Shown piece by piece: positions 35,882 to 44,131 of a stretch of DNA of 64,000 nucleotides. Within the stretch, counting starts at the first letter, position 1. Each line of letters begins with the position of its first letter. Source of the stretch: Nitrospina sp. (lineage in GTDB: Bacteria > Nitrospinota > Nitrospinia > Nitrospinales > VA-1); assembly GCA_018673915.1 (NCBI GenBank), contig JABHBK010000016.1, positions 1 to 64,000 of the forward strand. Reading direction: 5' to 3'. The notes beneath the pieces were generated by a model, which was given only the letters and a program-made list of their open reading frames with translations, made no database searches and had not been told where the DNA came from. Made by a program: the position numbers and the translations under genes.

Positions 35882-36942
35882 TCAAATTTCTTGACCCCCT
35901 CAATAAGTTTTTCCCGGTCAACTCTGGCATAGATGAGCGTGGTATTAAAATCACCATGCCCCATCAACTCCTGAATGGTGGTTAATGGAACCCCCTCTCT
36001 AATCAAGTAGCAAGCTCCAAAATGCCTGAATTGGTGCATGGCCCCTCTAGGCCAGCCTAGCTTTTTAAACGCCCTGCCCACCGTATTAGATACCGCATCG
36101 GCCTTCCAATCAGGGAACCATCTGCCATCTTCTGCCAAAGGTGTAGGGATTCCATCAAAAGCCTTTCTCAATTTATCTGTCATTGGAACAAACAAAGCTG
36201 GCCTGTTTTTATATCTGGTTTTTCTCCGTGCATAAGTAATACCATGATCCAGCGAACCGCTAAAGCGTACATCCTTTTTTCTAAGGTGCAATAAATCGCT
36301 CAATGGCAAGGTTGAGTGCATGGCAACTTCACAAAGGCTGGCATACTTTTTAGAGCGTGGCCCCTTCTTTAATTCCGCAATAACAGCAAGGGCCAATTCC
36401 TCTGAAACGATTTGCGAACCGTCAAAGGTTTCACCGGGAATGAAGGTTAAGGCTTTATAGTCAATTTCAAGCCCCAATTCCCTACCTACCCTCAATATTG
36501 CTAAGGCGGTTGCCTCTGGTTTAGTACTGGCGATTCTCTCAGCCCATTCCTGACTATCAATTTCAGATAATCTTTTGCCTGCAAACTCAGGAACCAAATG
36601 AACCTTTAAATTTCTTAATTTATTTTTTCGGTCAACTTTAGGATCATACTCTTTTTCCAGCTTATCAAACTTGATATGGAATTTTTGATACACGCCCTGC
36701 CTGATCAGCATTTTAATTTCAAACAGGTGTTGCCTTGCCTCATCCTCATTTGCAGTTTTGAGGCTTTGGTATTTAATCAAAGTTCCTTCAAACTTTCGTT
36801 CCTTGGCATACCAGTACCCGCTACGCTTAACAATTTCATCCGGCATAATAAAATCCCCCTTTTCACGGTAACTTGAAACCTTCAAGCTCCACCACTCAGG
36901 TAAAGATTTTAACACGCTTAAATTATTAATGGGTGCAGTCAT
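35872..36942 (-). CDS. int: Tyrosine recombinase/integrase, catalytic arginine apparently lost
   Basis: The 356-aa product has an N-terminal arm/core-binding region and a C-terminal catalytic domain. Visible are the beta-hairpin Lys (RRKTRYKN), HQFRHFG (HxxR box), GHGDFNTTLIYAR (His and nucleophile Tyr). Where the first catalytic Arg is expected (T-G-x-R-x-S-E-L) the sequence is S-T-L-P-L-S-D-L, with codon CCA; one base change from CGA would explain it. The enzyme may be impaired. It would normally catalyse integration at the 15-bp core. It ends inside the antitoxin gene end. Confidence 0.9.
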   Translation of the reverse strand: MTAPINNLSVLKSLPEWWSLKVSSYREKGDFIMPDEIVKRSGYWYAKERKFEGTLIKYQSLKTANEDEARQHLFEIKMLIRQGVYQKFHIKFDKLEKEYDPKVDRKNKLRNLKVHLVPEFAGKRLSEIDSQEWAERIASTKPEATALAILRVGRELGLEIDYKALTFIPGETFDGSQIVSEELALAVIAELKKGPRSKKYASLCEVAMHSTLPLSDLLHLRKKDVRFSGSLDHGITYARRKTRYKNRPALFVPMTDKLRKAFDGIPTPLAEDGRWFPDWKADAVSNTVGRAFKKLGWPRGAMHQFRHFGACYLIREGVPLTTIQELMGHGDFNTTLIYARVDREKLIEGVKKFDHA

Positions 36943-36960
36943 TTATAAATTATTGATTCC

Positions 36961-37107
36961 TTAATTGTTACAAATTCCCAAGTATTTAGAAATAATGCCT
37001 TTCGCTTCCTCATACGAGTGGCAAACAGCGACCTCATAGCCCTGCACAAACAACGCATCTAGCCGTTTTTGTTGATCCTTGGTGGGCTTGTTCTTCCCAT
37101 ATTTCAT
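36961..37107 (-). CDS. Small hypothetical protein of the element
   Basis: 48-aa ORF starting at 37107 (MKYGKNKPTKDQQKRLDALF), with AAGGAG about 8 nt upstream. Its ATG overlaps the stop of the upstream 77-aa ORF (ATGA), indicating translational coupling. Basic N-terminus, no recognised domain. The ORF-track start at 37188 is less likely. Confidence 0.5.
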   Translation of the reverse strand: MKYGKNKPTKDQQKRLDALFVQGYEVAVCHSYEEAKGIISKYLGICNN

Positions 37108-37337
37108 TTCTTTTTCTCCTTCCAGTGGATACAGCCGAAGTCTTTTGCTGATGAGTTCATGTGAATAACAACCCCCTGTATAGAGCAAGTGTTAGAAAAT
37201 GGTGGGCTACCTTTTGTGTCTAGATTCTCACATAAATCGCAAGTTCCTATGACTGATAAGCCTTTAGCTTTATCAAGCCAATGCGTAAAAGCAACTACAG
37301 CTTTCCCTGTGGTTAATAACCAATCTTCAAGTTTCAT
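37104..37337 (-). CDS. Small Cys-containing hypothetical protein of the element
   Basis: 77 aa with AGGAG before the ATG. Contains CDLC, then two later Cys (SNTCSIQG, DFGCIHW), which could form a small zinc-binding site of the kind common in phage-encoded zinc-finger proteins. No named family recognised. Coupled to the downstream 48-aa ORF. Confidence 0.5.
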   Translation of the reverse strand: MKLEDWLLTTGKAVVAFTHWLDKAKGLSVIGTCDLCENLDTKGSPPFSNTCSIQGVVIHMNSSAKDFGCIHWKEKKK

Positions 37338-37628
37338 GTTGTCTCCTTTTTAAGCGAAAGAGAACGGGGCCGGTGGCTCTCGTAACTAGTATGCGAGTCT
37401 TACCTCAACACAACCCCTAACCGTTTAGATGAGAACCCTAGTTGCTAATTCATCACTCACGTTTAAGGGTTCAAACGGCTTCTCTCTATTTCTGCATATA
37501 TACATAATTTTTGGGGATACCACCTTGACCCACTCCCCTGCGGGCTATAGACGCTTCTTGGTGATTAAGAGTCAGAGCCATGATTAAAATATTCCCTTCG
37601 CAAGTAAACATGAAAATTATATTGTGTG
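37338..37628. other. Non-coding stretch in the element with a large stem-loop
   Basis: 291 bp without a convincing ORF, between the HNH gene and the small ORFs. It includes CCGTTT (37421) - GAACCCT (37433) pairing with AGGGTTC (37466) - AAACGG (37473): two stacked stems of 7 and 6 bp with a 6-nt one-sided bulge. It may hold the promoter of the small ORFs and integrase, a small RNA or a replication/recombination site. Confidence 0.45.
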
Positions 37629-38171
37629 TTAGTGCTTATCGAACCCCACCGCACTGGGTTTCATGATGTTTAGAGTCTGATCGATAGCTCCAGACTTGAA
37701 AAGATTTCTTGGTCTAATTACTGTAAATTCTTTCATGCCGTACCTAACCGCCCTTATTAACTGCAAGCCCTTCACATAATTTTTGTATACATCGGGGTTA
37801 TGAGTTTCCATAAAATGAATACCATCCACGCCCGTATGATGATCCTTGCAAAGCCATAAAATATCCACAGGGCGGGTATAATCAGTATGGTGAGCGTGTT
37901 TATCCTTTCTTGTCCGACACGCCAAGCATGGCCTTGGCTTTAGCCTTTGAGCCTCAATCCTAGCCTTTACCTTGACAGGGTTTTGCGCCCTGTACCTTTT
38001 GGCATTTGCCTCTCTTGCAAAAGCCTTATCCTTGAAAGCTCTGGTGGCTTTCTTTCTATCTTCACGCTCCAACTTCTCAGACCTCTCCCTCGCCTCGCAC
38101 TTATGGCAAGGTTTAGGCAGAGTATGTTTTTCAATCAACCTGATCTTCTTTTCCTCTAGCCAAATATCCAT
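37629..38171 (-). CDS. HNH-type zinc-binding protein (phage-like)
   Basis: The 180-aa product has a CxxC pair (PCHKCEARE), a basic Lys/Arg/Ala-rich helical middle and an HNH-like zinc region PCLACRTRKDKHAHHTDYTR then WLCKDHHTG. This HHTDY...WLCxxHH pattern is common in small phage and island proteins annotated as HNH endonucleases. It might cut DNA to help the element spread, but activity is not shown. Confidence 0.65.
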   Translation of the reverse strand: MDIWLEEKKIRLIEKHTLPKPCHKCEARERSEKLEREDRKKATRAFKDKAFAREANAKRYRAQNPVKVKARIEAQRLKPRPCLACRTRKDKHAHHTDYTRPVDILWLCKDHHTGVDGIHFMETHNPDVYKNYVKGLQLIRAVRYGMKEFTVIRPRNLFKSGAIDQTLNIMKPSAVGFDKH

Positions 38172-38250
38172 ATTAATGACACCTTATGATTGTTGGAGCT
38201 TTGTAGGAGAAAATATAGCGAAAATGATTTTCTGACATCATTGTTTTATA

Positions 38251-39951
38251 ATGAGTTATCCCCATTTCATCCCCCATGTAAGTAATTGTTCCTATTATTG
38301 TCATCAAGCTTCAGGCGTTGGGCTCTCCCAGAGCTTGGGAACAAGTACCGCAACGGTTGACCTGGAAGATCTCGATCAGGCCGATCTTGTTTTCCTAATT
38401 GGGGCCAATCCTGCTTCCAATCACCCTCGTTTCATGCGAATTCTCATGGATGTTCGTCGACGCGGAGGTCAAGTGGTCGTGATCAACCCTGCCAGAGAAC
38501 GCGGGCTGGAAAATTTCAGTGTCCCGTCAGATATGCGGAGCCTTCTATTTGGATCAGAAATCTCCAGCCTTTACCTGCAACCTCATATAGGCGGAGATAT
38601 CCCTCTTTTTAAAGCTATTGCAAAAGCCCTTCTGTCGGAAAAGGACCCCGGCATACTAGACCGAGACTTTATAAACCACCACACGCAAAATTTTGAAGAT
38701 GTCGAGAAGGATATCAAATCCGAATCCTGGGAAACATTAGAGTCTGCTTCAGGTATTTCACGAGGGGAAATAGAAAAAACTGCTCAAATTTATTCTAAGA
38801 GCAAAAACACCGTGTTTGCCTGGGCTATGGGTATCACTCATCATGCATTCGGGGTCGACAATGTGCAAGCCATTGTCAACCTGGCACTCATGCGAGGAAT
38901 GGTAGGAAAAAAACATGCCGGGCTCCTACCTTTAAGAGGACATAGCAACGTGCAGGGAATTGGTTCTATGGGTTTCACTCCACAATTGAAACAAGCAGTT
39001 TTAGATAACCTGGAATCTGAATTCCCGGTGACCCTGCCCACCCAACCAGGCCTAGACACCTTGGGCTGTGTGGAAGCTGCAAATAATGGGAAATTTGACT
39101 TTGCCTGGAACCTTGGAGGAAATTTGTATGGTTCTAATCCCGATTCCCGATTTGCCCAGACGGCTCTTTCTAAAATTGGTTTTAGTCTTTTTCTCAATAC
39201 CACCTTGAATCAAGGGCATTTTCTCGGTCGAGGCCAAACCAGCATTATTCTTCCCGTTTCAGCTAGGGATGAAGAGCCGGAACCCACCACACAGGAGAGT
39301 ATGTTTAGTTATATTCGACTCAGTAACGGAGGCCAGCAACGCTATTCGGGACCCAAAAGTGAAGTAAAAATAATCGCAGAAATTGGTCAACGTGTTCTAA
39401 AGGACTCCCCTCTCCCCTGGAAATCATTAAGCGAAACGGGAAATATACGGGAAATCATCAGCACCGTCATCCCAGGGTTCAAGCCCATCAAAAATATTGA
39501 CCAAACAAAGAAGGAATTCCATATTGATGGAAGAATTCTTCATACGCCCAAATTCCCGCTTCCCGACGGAAAAGCTAGTTTTAAAGTCTGCCCCATTCCT
39601 GCCGTTAAAAGAAATAAGGAAAATAGCTTTATTTTAATGACGGTTCGCTCAGAAGGTCAGTTTAATACTGTCGTATATGAACCGGATGATCGCTATCGTG
39701 GCGTCTCTTCACGCAATGTCGTTTTAATGAATGAAGAGGATATTAAAAAAGTCGGCTCCAAAGAAGGCGACCTTGTAACCATAAAAAATGAGACGGGGAC
39801 CATGGCAGGACAAAAGTTACAGGCGTATCCTATCAAACCGGGGAATATCATGATGTATTATCCGGAAAGCAACGTTCTCGTACCACGACAAATTGATCCC
39901 AAATCAAAAACCCCTTCTTTTAAATCGATAGAAGTATTTTTGGAAAAATAG
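38251..39951 (+). pseudogene. Molybdopterin oxidoreductase (FdhF/YdeP type), C-terminal fragment
   Basis: The real gene part starts at 38284 (NCSYYCHQASGVGL). The first 11 codons (MSYPHFIPHVS) are element DNA that happens to give an in-frame ATG. The fragment holds most of the molybdopterin-guanine-dinucleotide-binding enzyme: DLVFLIGANPASNHPRFMRI, AWAMGITHHAFGVDNVQAIV, GNLYGSNPDSRFAQ and the C-terminal MopB-CT domain (FILMTVRSEGQFNTVVYEPD, RYRGVSSRNVVLMNEEDI). Without the N-terminal Fe-S region a product from this fragment would not be active. A POTRA-like gene follows 2 bp later. Confidence 0.88.
38284..38298. repeat. attR core
   Basis: AATTGTTCCTATTAT, the second copy of the 15-bp direct repeat, followed by TGTCAT, which continues the oxidoreductase frame (Cys-His). 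Replacing both copies and the DNA between by one copy restores the full ORF. Confidence 0.85.
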
Positions 39952-39953
39952 TT

Positions 39954-40736
39954 ATGAAACCGAACCATATTCTCAACCGTCCACAATTGTTTTTGCCGTA
40001 TTTTTTATCAGCCCTCTTTCTTTTGACCCCTGCAATACTACTGGCTGGAAATTCTGCCCCCTTTGTGACCAAAATCAGGGTTACCGGTAATACTCTTGTT
40101 GACCCCTTTGATATGGAGGGTTACCTGGATTTAGGAAACGGATTGAACATGACCCCGGAAATCATGGATCTGGTCGTGAGTGAATTGAAAGCTAACTTTA
40201 ATTATCACGGATATCCTTTAATTGGAGCCTATTCCACACTTAAAGTTAGAAAAGGAGTAATGACTATAAAGGTTGATGAAAAGGATGAATACCGGTGGGG
40301 CAAACCTCGTGCTGAAAGAGCTACACTCAAACGTGCTTTTCTTCATGACATGACCCTCAAAGAATCAAAAAAACAAAAAGTCATTAAAACCTTGGTGAAA
40401 GGCTACCAAAAACAAAAATTGATTGAAGAAATCGTGGCTGAATTTCTAGTGGAAAAGCAGAGGAAGCTCATCGAGGAAATCCATTACCAAAGAATAGTGG
40501 CTTTGCGAGAAAAAGTTGTAGATAAGGTCAGAGCGTTTCAGACCATAAAGAGAAATATGGAAGAACAAGAACACCTAAGAGTTGAGGGAATGAAGGATCG
40601 AATAGAATCCGCCGGACTTAAAAAATTTGCTGATCAGGTTGAAGAAGTACCAGAAATGACTTCAGAAGAGTACACCGACCTGGATGAATTTTTAGATAAT
40701 GTTGTTTTTGAAGAAATGCTGAAGCCAGGACTTTAA
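39954..40736 (+). CDS. Secreted POTRA-like domain protein
   Basis: The 260-aa product has a signal peptide (LFLPYFLSALFLLTPAILLA). A domain resembling POTRA of ShlB/FhaC-type transporters follows (FVTKIRVTGNTLVDPFDMEG, LVVSELKANFNYHGYPLIGA). A long charged helical C-terminus (about residues 110-260) replaces the expected beta-barrel, so it is not a transporter itself. It is tightly linked (2 bp) to the oxidoreductase fragment, and insertion of the element may affect its transcription. Function unknown. Confidence 0.6.
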   Translation: MKPNHILNRPQLFLPYFLSALFLLTPAILLAGNSAPFVTKIRVTGNTLVDPFDMEGYLDLGNGLNMTPEIMDLVVSELKANFNYHGYPLIGAYSTLKVRKGVMTIKVDEKDEYRWGKPRAERATLKRAFLHDMTLKESKKQKVIKTLVKGYQKQKLIEEIVAEFLVEKQRKLIEEIHYQRIVALREKVVDKVRAFQTIKRNMEEQEHLRVEGMKDRIESAGLKKFADQVEEVPEMTSEEYTDLDEFLDNVVFEEMLKPGL

Positions 40737-40744
40737 TCCGTCAT

Positions 40745-41185
40745 TTAACTTAAAGCGGAAAGAAAGCCTTGAATCTGGGCTTTTTTCTTGGCGTCCCCAT
40801 CCCTATGAATCCCAATCACTTTTTCGACAACCCCTTTTAATTTCCTGTCCTGCATCATATACATAAAATCTTCATAAAGGCGGGACTGCTCTGTAGACTT
40901 TTCCATATCAGGAGACAATTTCCTGCTTACTGGCCCTTTACCTGTTAATAACCAGAAAATATTTAAATCAGTATGGGTCGACAAATTTGCCAAGGTAGTG
41001 GCCGAAGGCAATGACTTATCGTTTTCCAAGTCAGAAAGCGAGCCCTGTGAAACTTTAATTAAATGAGAAAGTTGCATCAGCTTTAATGGAACGGACTTCC
41101 TCCATGCTCTCAATCGTTTTCCGGTGGTTTTTTGATTTTCCATTTGGCCGCTCATTCTTAATGTTCCTCCGGTTAAAAAATTCAT
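40745..41185 (-). CDS. XRE family transcriptional regulator
   Basis: A helix-turn-helix domain lies in LRAWRKSVPLKLMQLSHLIK followed by VSQGSLSDLENDKSLPSATT, then a C-terminal helical part. I place the start at 41185, six bases after a perfect GGAGG. A second ATG at 41155, with its own GGAGG 10 nt upstream, is also possible. The ORF-track start (41266) has no such support. It follows the truncated response regulator on the same strand. Confidence 0.8.
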   Translation of the reverse strand: MNFLTGGTLRMSGQMENQKTTGKRLRAWRKSVPLKLMQLSHLIKVSQGSLSDLENDKSLPSATTLANLSTHTDLNIFWLLTGKGPVSRKLSPDMEKSTEQSRLYEDFMYMMQDRKLKGVVEKVIGIHRDGDAKKKAQIQGFLSALS

Positions 41186-41294
41186 GCTATTCCTCCATAT
41201 CCGAGAGATAACCTGAACTGCCAAAGTCATGAATCCTTCGAGTACGAACCTTGTCCGCATTGGCATCAGGCAGGTTCATCATAAGGATATTTTG

Positions 41295-41900
41295 TTAAGT
41301 GTCAATAGTTCTTGAAAAAACTCCATCCCCGTACTCCCAAATTTCATCCAGAAGATAATCACGGGTTTTAATTTTTCCTGGGTTTTTAATCAGGTGGGAG
41401 AGAAGTTTAAACTCCGTCAATGTCAATTCCACCACTTGACCATCAACCTGAACCTGATGCTTCCCCAAATCAATGGACAACGGACCCACCTGAATATGTT
41501 CCTGAGTCTCGGGGTTGTCTTGAAAGTGAAATATGCGCTTTAATAATCCCTTAACTCTCAGGATCAATTCTCTAGGGTTATAAGGTTTCGTCACATAATC
41601 ATCCGCTCCAAATTCTAACCCTAAAATTCGGTCCACTTCATCATCCCGGGCAGTCAGCATAATAATGGCAAGATCACGAGTCTTTTCATCGGACCGAAGA
41701 GCTCTGCAAACGTCCATTCCATTCATGCGAGGCATATTCACATCCAAAATGACCAAATCTGGCAAATCAGTTGCAATCATCTCAAGGGCTGCTTCTCCAT
41801 CGGGAGCAGTATCAATCTGGTAGCCTTCTTTACGGAGCTTTACTTCCAAAGCTGCCAATAGTTCCTTGTCGTCATCAACTAAAAGAATTCGGTAGGTCAT
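41295..41900 (-). CDS. OmpR/PhoB-family response regulator, C-terminally truncated
   Basis: The receiver domain has all key residues: acidic pair DDD near the start, phospho-acceptor Asp in LVILDVNMPRMNG, and Lys in YVTKPYNPREL. The winged-helix domain starts normally but stops at FSRTIDT, where homologues continue with 'HVRRLRKKLG...VRGVGYR'. About 25-30 residues, including the wing, are missing, and no other frame downstream supplies them. At 201 aa it is short against about 225-235. No histidine kinase gene is adjacent. It may act without normal DNA binding, or be decaying. Confidence 0.85.
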   Translation of the reverse strand: MTYRILLVDDDKELLAALEVKLRKEGYQIDTAPDGEAALEMIATDLPDLVILDVNMPRMNGMDVCRALRSDEKTRDLAIIMLTARDDEVDRILGLEFGADDYVTKPYNPRELILRVKGLLKRIFHFQDNPETQEHIQVGPLSIDLGKHQVQVDGQVVELTLTEFKLLSHLIKNPGKIKTRDYLLDEIWEYGDGVFSRTIDT

Positions 41901-41922
41901 TATGTTCCCGGTAATTAAATAT

Positions 41923-42576
41923 TTAGCTCGGTACCTGCTTATCAGAAAAAAAGTTCACGCAATCATCAACAATCCAATCAATGCACGAAATAAGGCCATG
42001 GTCGGAATCCAATTCTTTTAATTGGCACCAAGGGCGCGACTTGGCAAAATCTCGGGACTCCTGAATATCCACTGTCTCATCATGAATTCCATGAACTACC
42101 CGGATTGGGATTTTTCGGCTCAATGGTAAGGAGTCCCAGTGTATTGCATCGCGAAATAAATCCGTCTTTAGTGCCATCTCCTTATTGTAGCGGTAATGAA
42201 ATACCTGGATCAAGTACGGAAGCAAATTGAGGGAGTTCTTATCCCAGCCCATATTTTCCATCCAGCGATTGAGGAAATTAAAACCCGGGGCCATCAGATA
42301 TAAGGCCTCTATTTGCGTTCGAGTTTCTGCAGTTAATGCCGCTAAATAGCCTCCCATACTACTACCTATTAGAGCAAAGCGTGCATCAGGCCTTTCATCA
42401 ATAATTTTTTGAACCACCGAAACCTGTTTCGTCAGGGTGAGATTTTCAAAACCACCTTCCTGTAAATCCGGAATCGTGAGGGAAAGGCCAGCTTTCTTGA
42501 AATGATTTTTGAATACAAGCGCTTTTTGGGAGCTTGGCCCTGACGCGAATCCGTGAAGATAAATAAATTCTATCAT
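41923..42576 (-). CDS. YqiA/UPF0227-like alpha/beta-hydrolase (esterase)
   Basis: I start at 42576 (MIEFIYLHGFASGPSSQKAL), just after the upstream permease stop; the ORF-track version overlaps that gene. The 217-aa product has the oxyanion region YLHGFASG, nucleophile elbow IGSSMGGYLA (GxSxGG), a late Asp region (VVHGIHDETVDIQ) and catalytic His (DSDHGLI). This is the YqiA/UPF0227 type of small esterase. Substrate unknown. Confidence 0.85.
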   Translation of the reverse strand: MIEFIYLHGFASGPSSQKALVFKNHFKKAGLSLTIPDLQEGGFENLTLTKQVSVVQKIIDERPDARFALIGSSMGGYLAALTAETRTQIEALYLMAPGFNFLNRWMENMGWDKNSLNLLPYLIQVFHYRYNKEMALKTDLFRDAIHWDSLPLSRKIPIRVVHGIHDETVDIQESRDFAKSRPWCQLKELDSDHGLISCIDWIVDDCVNFFSDKQVPS

Positions 42577-42583
42577 CCCTTGC

Positions 42584-43831
42584 TTATGATGAGACCCGAG
42601 TCTGAAGGTCTTCCTCTTTTTCAAGACCCTGAATCCTATGGCGTATCTTCCACAATAGCACCAGTCCAGGTATCGCTGCTAAAAATGTTACCCCAAAAAA
42701 TAAAAGCCATCCAAAATCATCCACCAGAATTCCCGATGCGGGGCCCACAAACACACGTCCCAAGGAAGCCAAAGCCGATAATAAAGCAAATTGTGTTGCC
42801 GTAAAATTGTGATGACACAATGCCATCAAGAAAGCCACAAAGGCCGCAGTTCCCATACCACCAGCTAGATTTTCAAAGGCAATGGTAAAAACCATCATGG
42901 CATAATTCTTTCCCAACAAAGCTAAAACCATAAATGATAAGTTTGATATCGCTTGCAATAGCCCGAATAATAATAGCGAACGAAATAATCCCAAACGAGC
43001 CATAAGAGCGCCGCCAAACAGAGCGCCTACAATAGTCGCCGCTAACCCCATACCCTTGTTTATGGCCCCCACTTCACCTACAGAAAACCCGACACCGCGA
43101 ATTAAAAAGCTTGTAGTCAGGCTTCCCGCAAACGCGTCCCCCAGTTTATAAAGAATAATCAAAGCCAACATTACCCAGGCACCCTCACGGGAAAAAAACT
43201 CTATTAAAGGCCCACCAATGGCCTCCTTCAAGGTCTTAGGGGGAATGCCAGGATCTTCCGGTTCAGGGCTCATCCAGGTAGCCATCATTCCCACCACCAT
43301 CAAGCCTGCCATAATCATATACGTTAAACGCCACCCTAAAACTTCCGAGAGGATTAAGGCCAAAGCACCTGAAACAAGCATCGCAATTCTGTACCCCGTT
43401 ACTGAAACCGCCGCGCCCAAACCTCGCTCCTTTTCTCTCAACACTTCTGTGCGGTAAGCATCCACAACAATATCCTGAGAGGAAGAGGCAAATGCCAAAC
43501 TAAGGGCAAAAAAAGCAAGAACCCAAGGAGCTTCTTTAGGGGAAACAAAGCTCATTGTAAAAATCGAGGCCAAAAGTAAAAGTTGAAACACAAAAATCCA
43601 ACCGCGTCTTCGCCCAAACAGGGGAATGACATACCGATCCAATAAGGGGGCCCAAATAAATTTCAAGGTATATGGCAAACCCACCAAAGTGAACAGGCCA
43701 ATAGTTTTGATATCCACACCCTCTACCGTCAACCAAGCCTGTAAGGTTCCCCCTGATAGTGCCAAAGGCAACCCTGAGGAAAAACCTAAAAACAAAACCG
43801 CCAACACTCTTCGATTTAAAAATAAATCCAT
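42584..43831 (-). CDS. AmpG-like MFS permease
   Basis: The 415-aa protein has about 12 membrane segments and the AmpG N-terminal pattern FSSGLPLALSGGTLQAWLTV then GLPYTLKFIWAPLLDRY. AmpG imports GlcNAc-anhydromuropeptides during peptidoglycan recycling; members of this family also include other carriers, so the substrate is inferred. It lies 7 bp upstream of the esterase gene on the same strand. Confidence 0.85.
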   Translation of the reverse strand: MDLFLNRRVLAVLFLGFSSGLPLALSGGTLQAWLTVEGVDIKTIGLFTLVGLPYTLKFIWAPLLDRYVIPLFGRRRGWIFVFQLLLLASIFTMSFVSPKEAPWVLAFFALSLAFASSSQDIVVDAYRTEVLREKERGLGAAVSVTGYRIAMLVSGALALILSEVLGWRLTYMIMAGLMVVGMMATWMSPEPEDPGIPPKTLKEAIGGPLIEFFSREGAWVMLALIILYKLGDAFAGSLTTSFLIRGVGFSVGEVGAINKGMGLAATIVGALFGGALMARLGLFRSLLLFGLLQAISNLSFMVLALLGKNYAMMVFTIAFENLAGGMGTAAFVAFLMALCHHNFTATQFALLSALASLGRVFVGPASGILVDDFGWLLFFGVTFLAAIPGLVLLWKIRHRIQGLEKEEDLQTRVSS

Positions 43832-43991
43832 TTTATCGCTTATTTACAGTACTTTATATATAAATTACGAATACTATACATCAATAAATTGCTTAAGATT
43901 TTACATACCTCTAAATTCCTTATATCATTAAACTCTGAGAGTTTCAGGCATTTTACCGAGGGCAATGACTTTACCTAGTCAGTATGGGCAA

Positions 43992-44021
43992 TTGACAAGA
44001 GATAACATCATTAAATAAAAT
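43992..44021 (+). promoter_or_regulatory. Sigma70-like promoter of the motB-cya-motA cluster
   Basis: TTGACA (43992-43997), 18-nt spacer, TAAAAT (44016-44021), about 110 bp before the first ATG. The surrounding 300-bp divergent region (43832-44131) contains no gene. Consensus match only. Confidence 0.55.
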
Positions 44022-44131
44022 TGACCTGCAAGAACACGATCCCAACCTGGGGCAATATCCATAAATTCTTGTTATTATATAACCTTTTCCATCTTTTCTA
44101 CCGATATGCAGGAGAACCAAAAGGCTAAATT

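Larger units (their letters stand above)
35004..38283. mobile_element. Small integrative element inserted in the molybdopterin oxidoreductase gene
   Basis: The 3280-bp element is bounded by the 15-bp direct repeat AATTGTTCCTATTAT, one copy in each half of the split gene. It encodes a tyrosine integrase, a HigB/HigA-type toxin-antitoxin pair, two small coupled ORFs and an HNH-type protein. It has no transposase, relaxase or phage structural gene. The host gene continues in phase on both sides. It may be a minimal integrative element or a decayed phage/satellite remnant. Confidence 0.88.
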
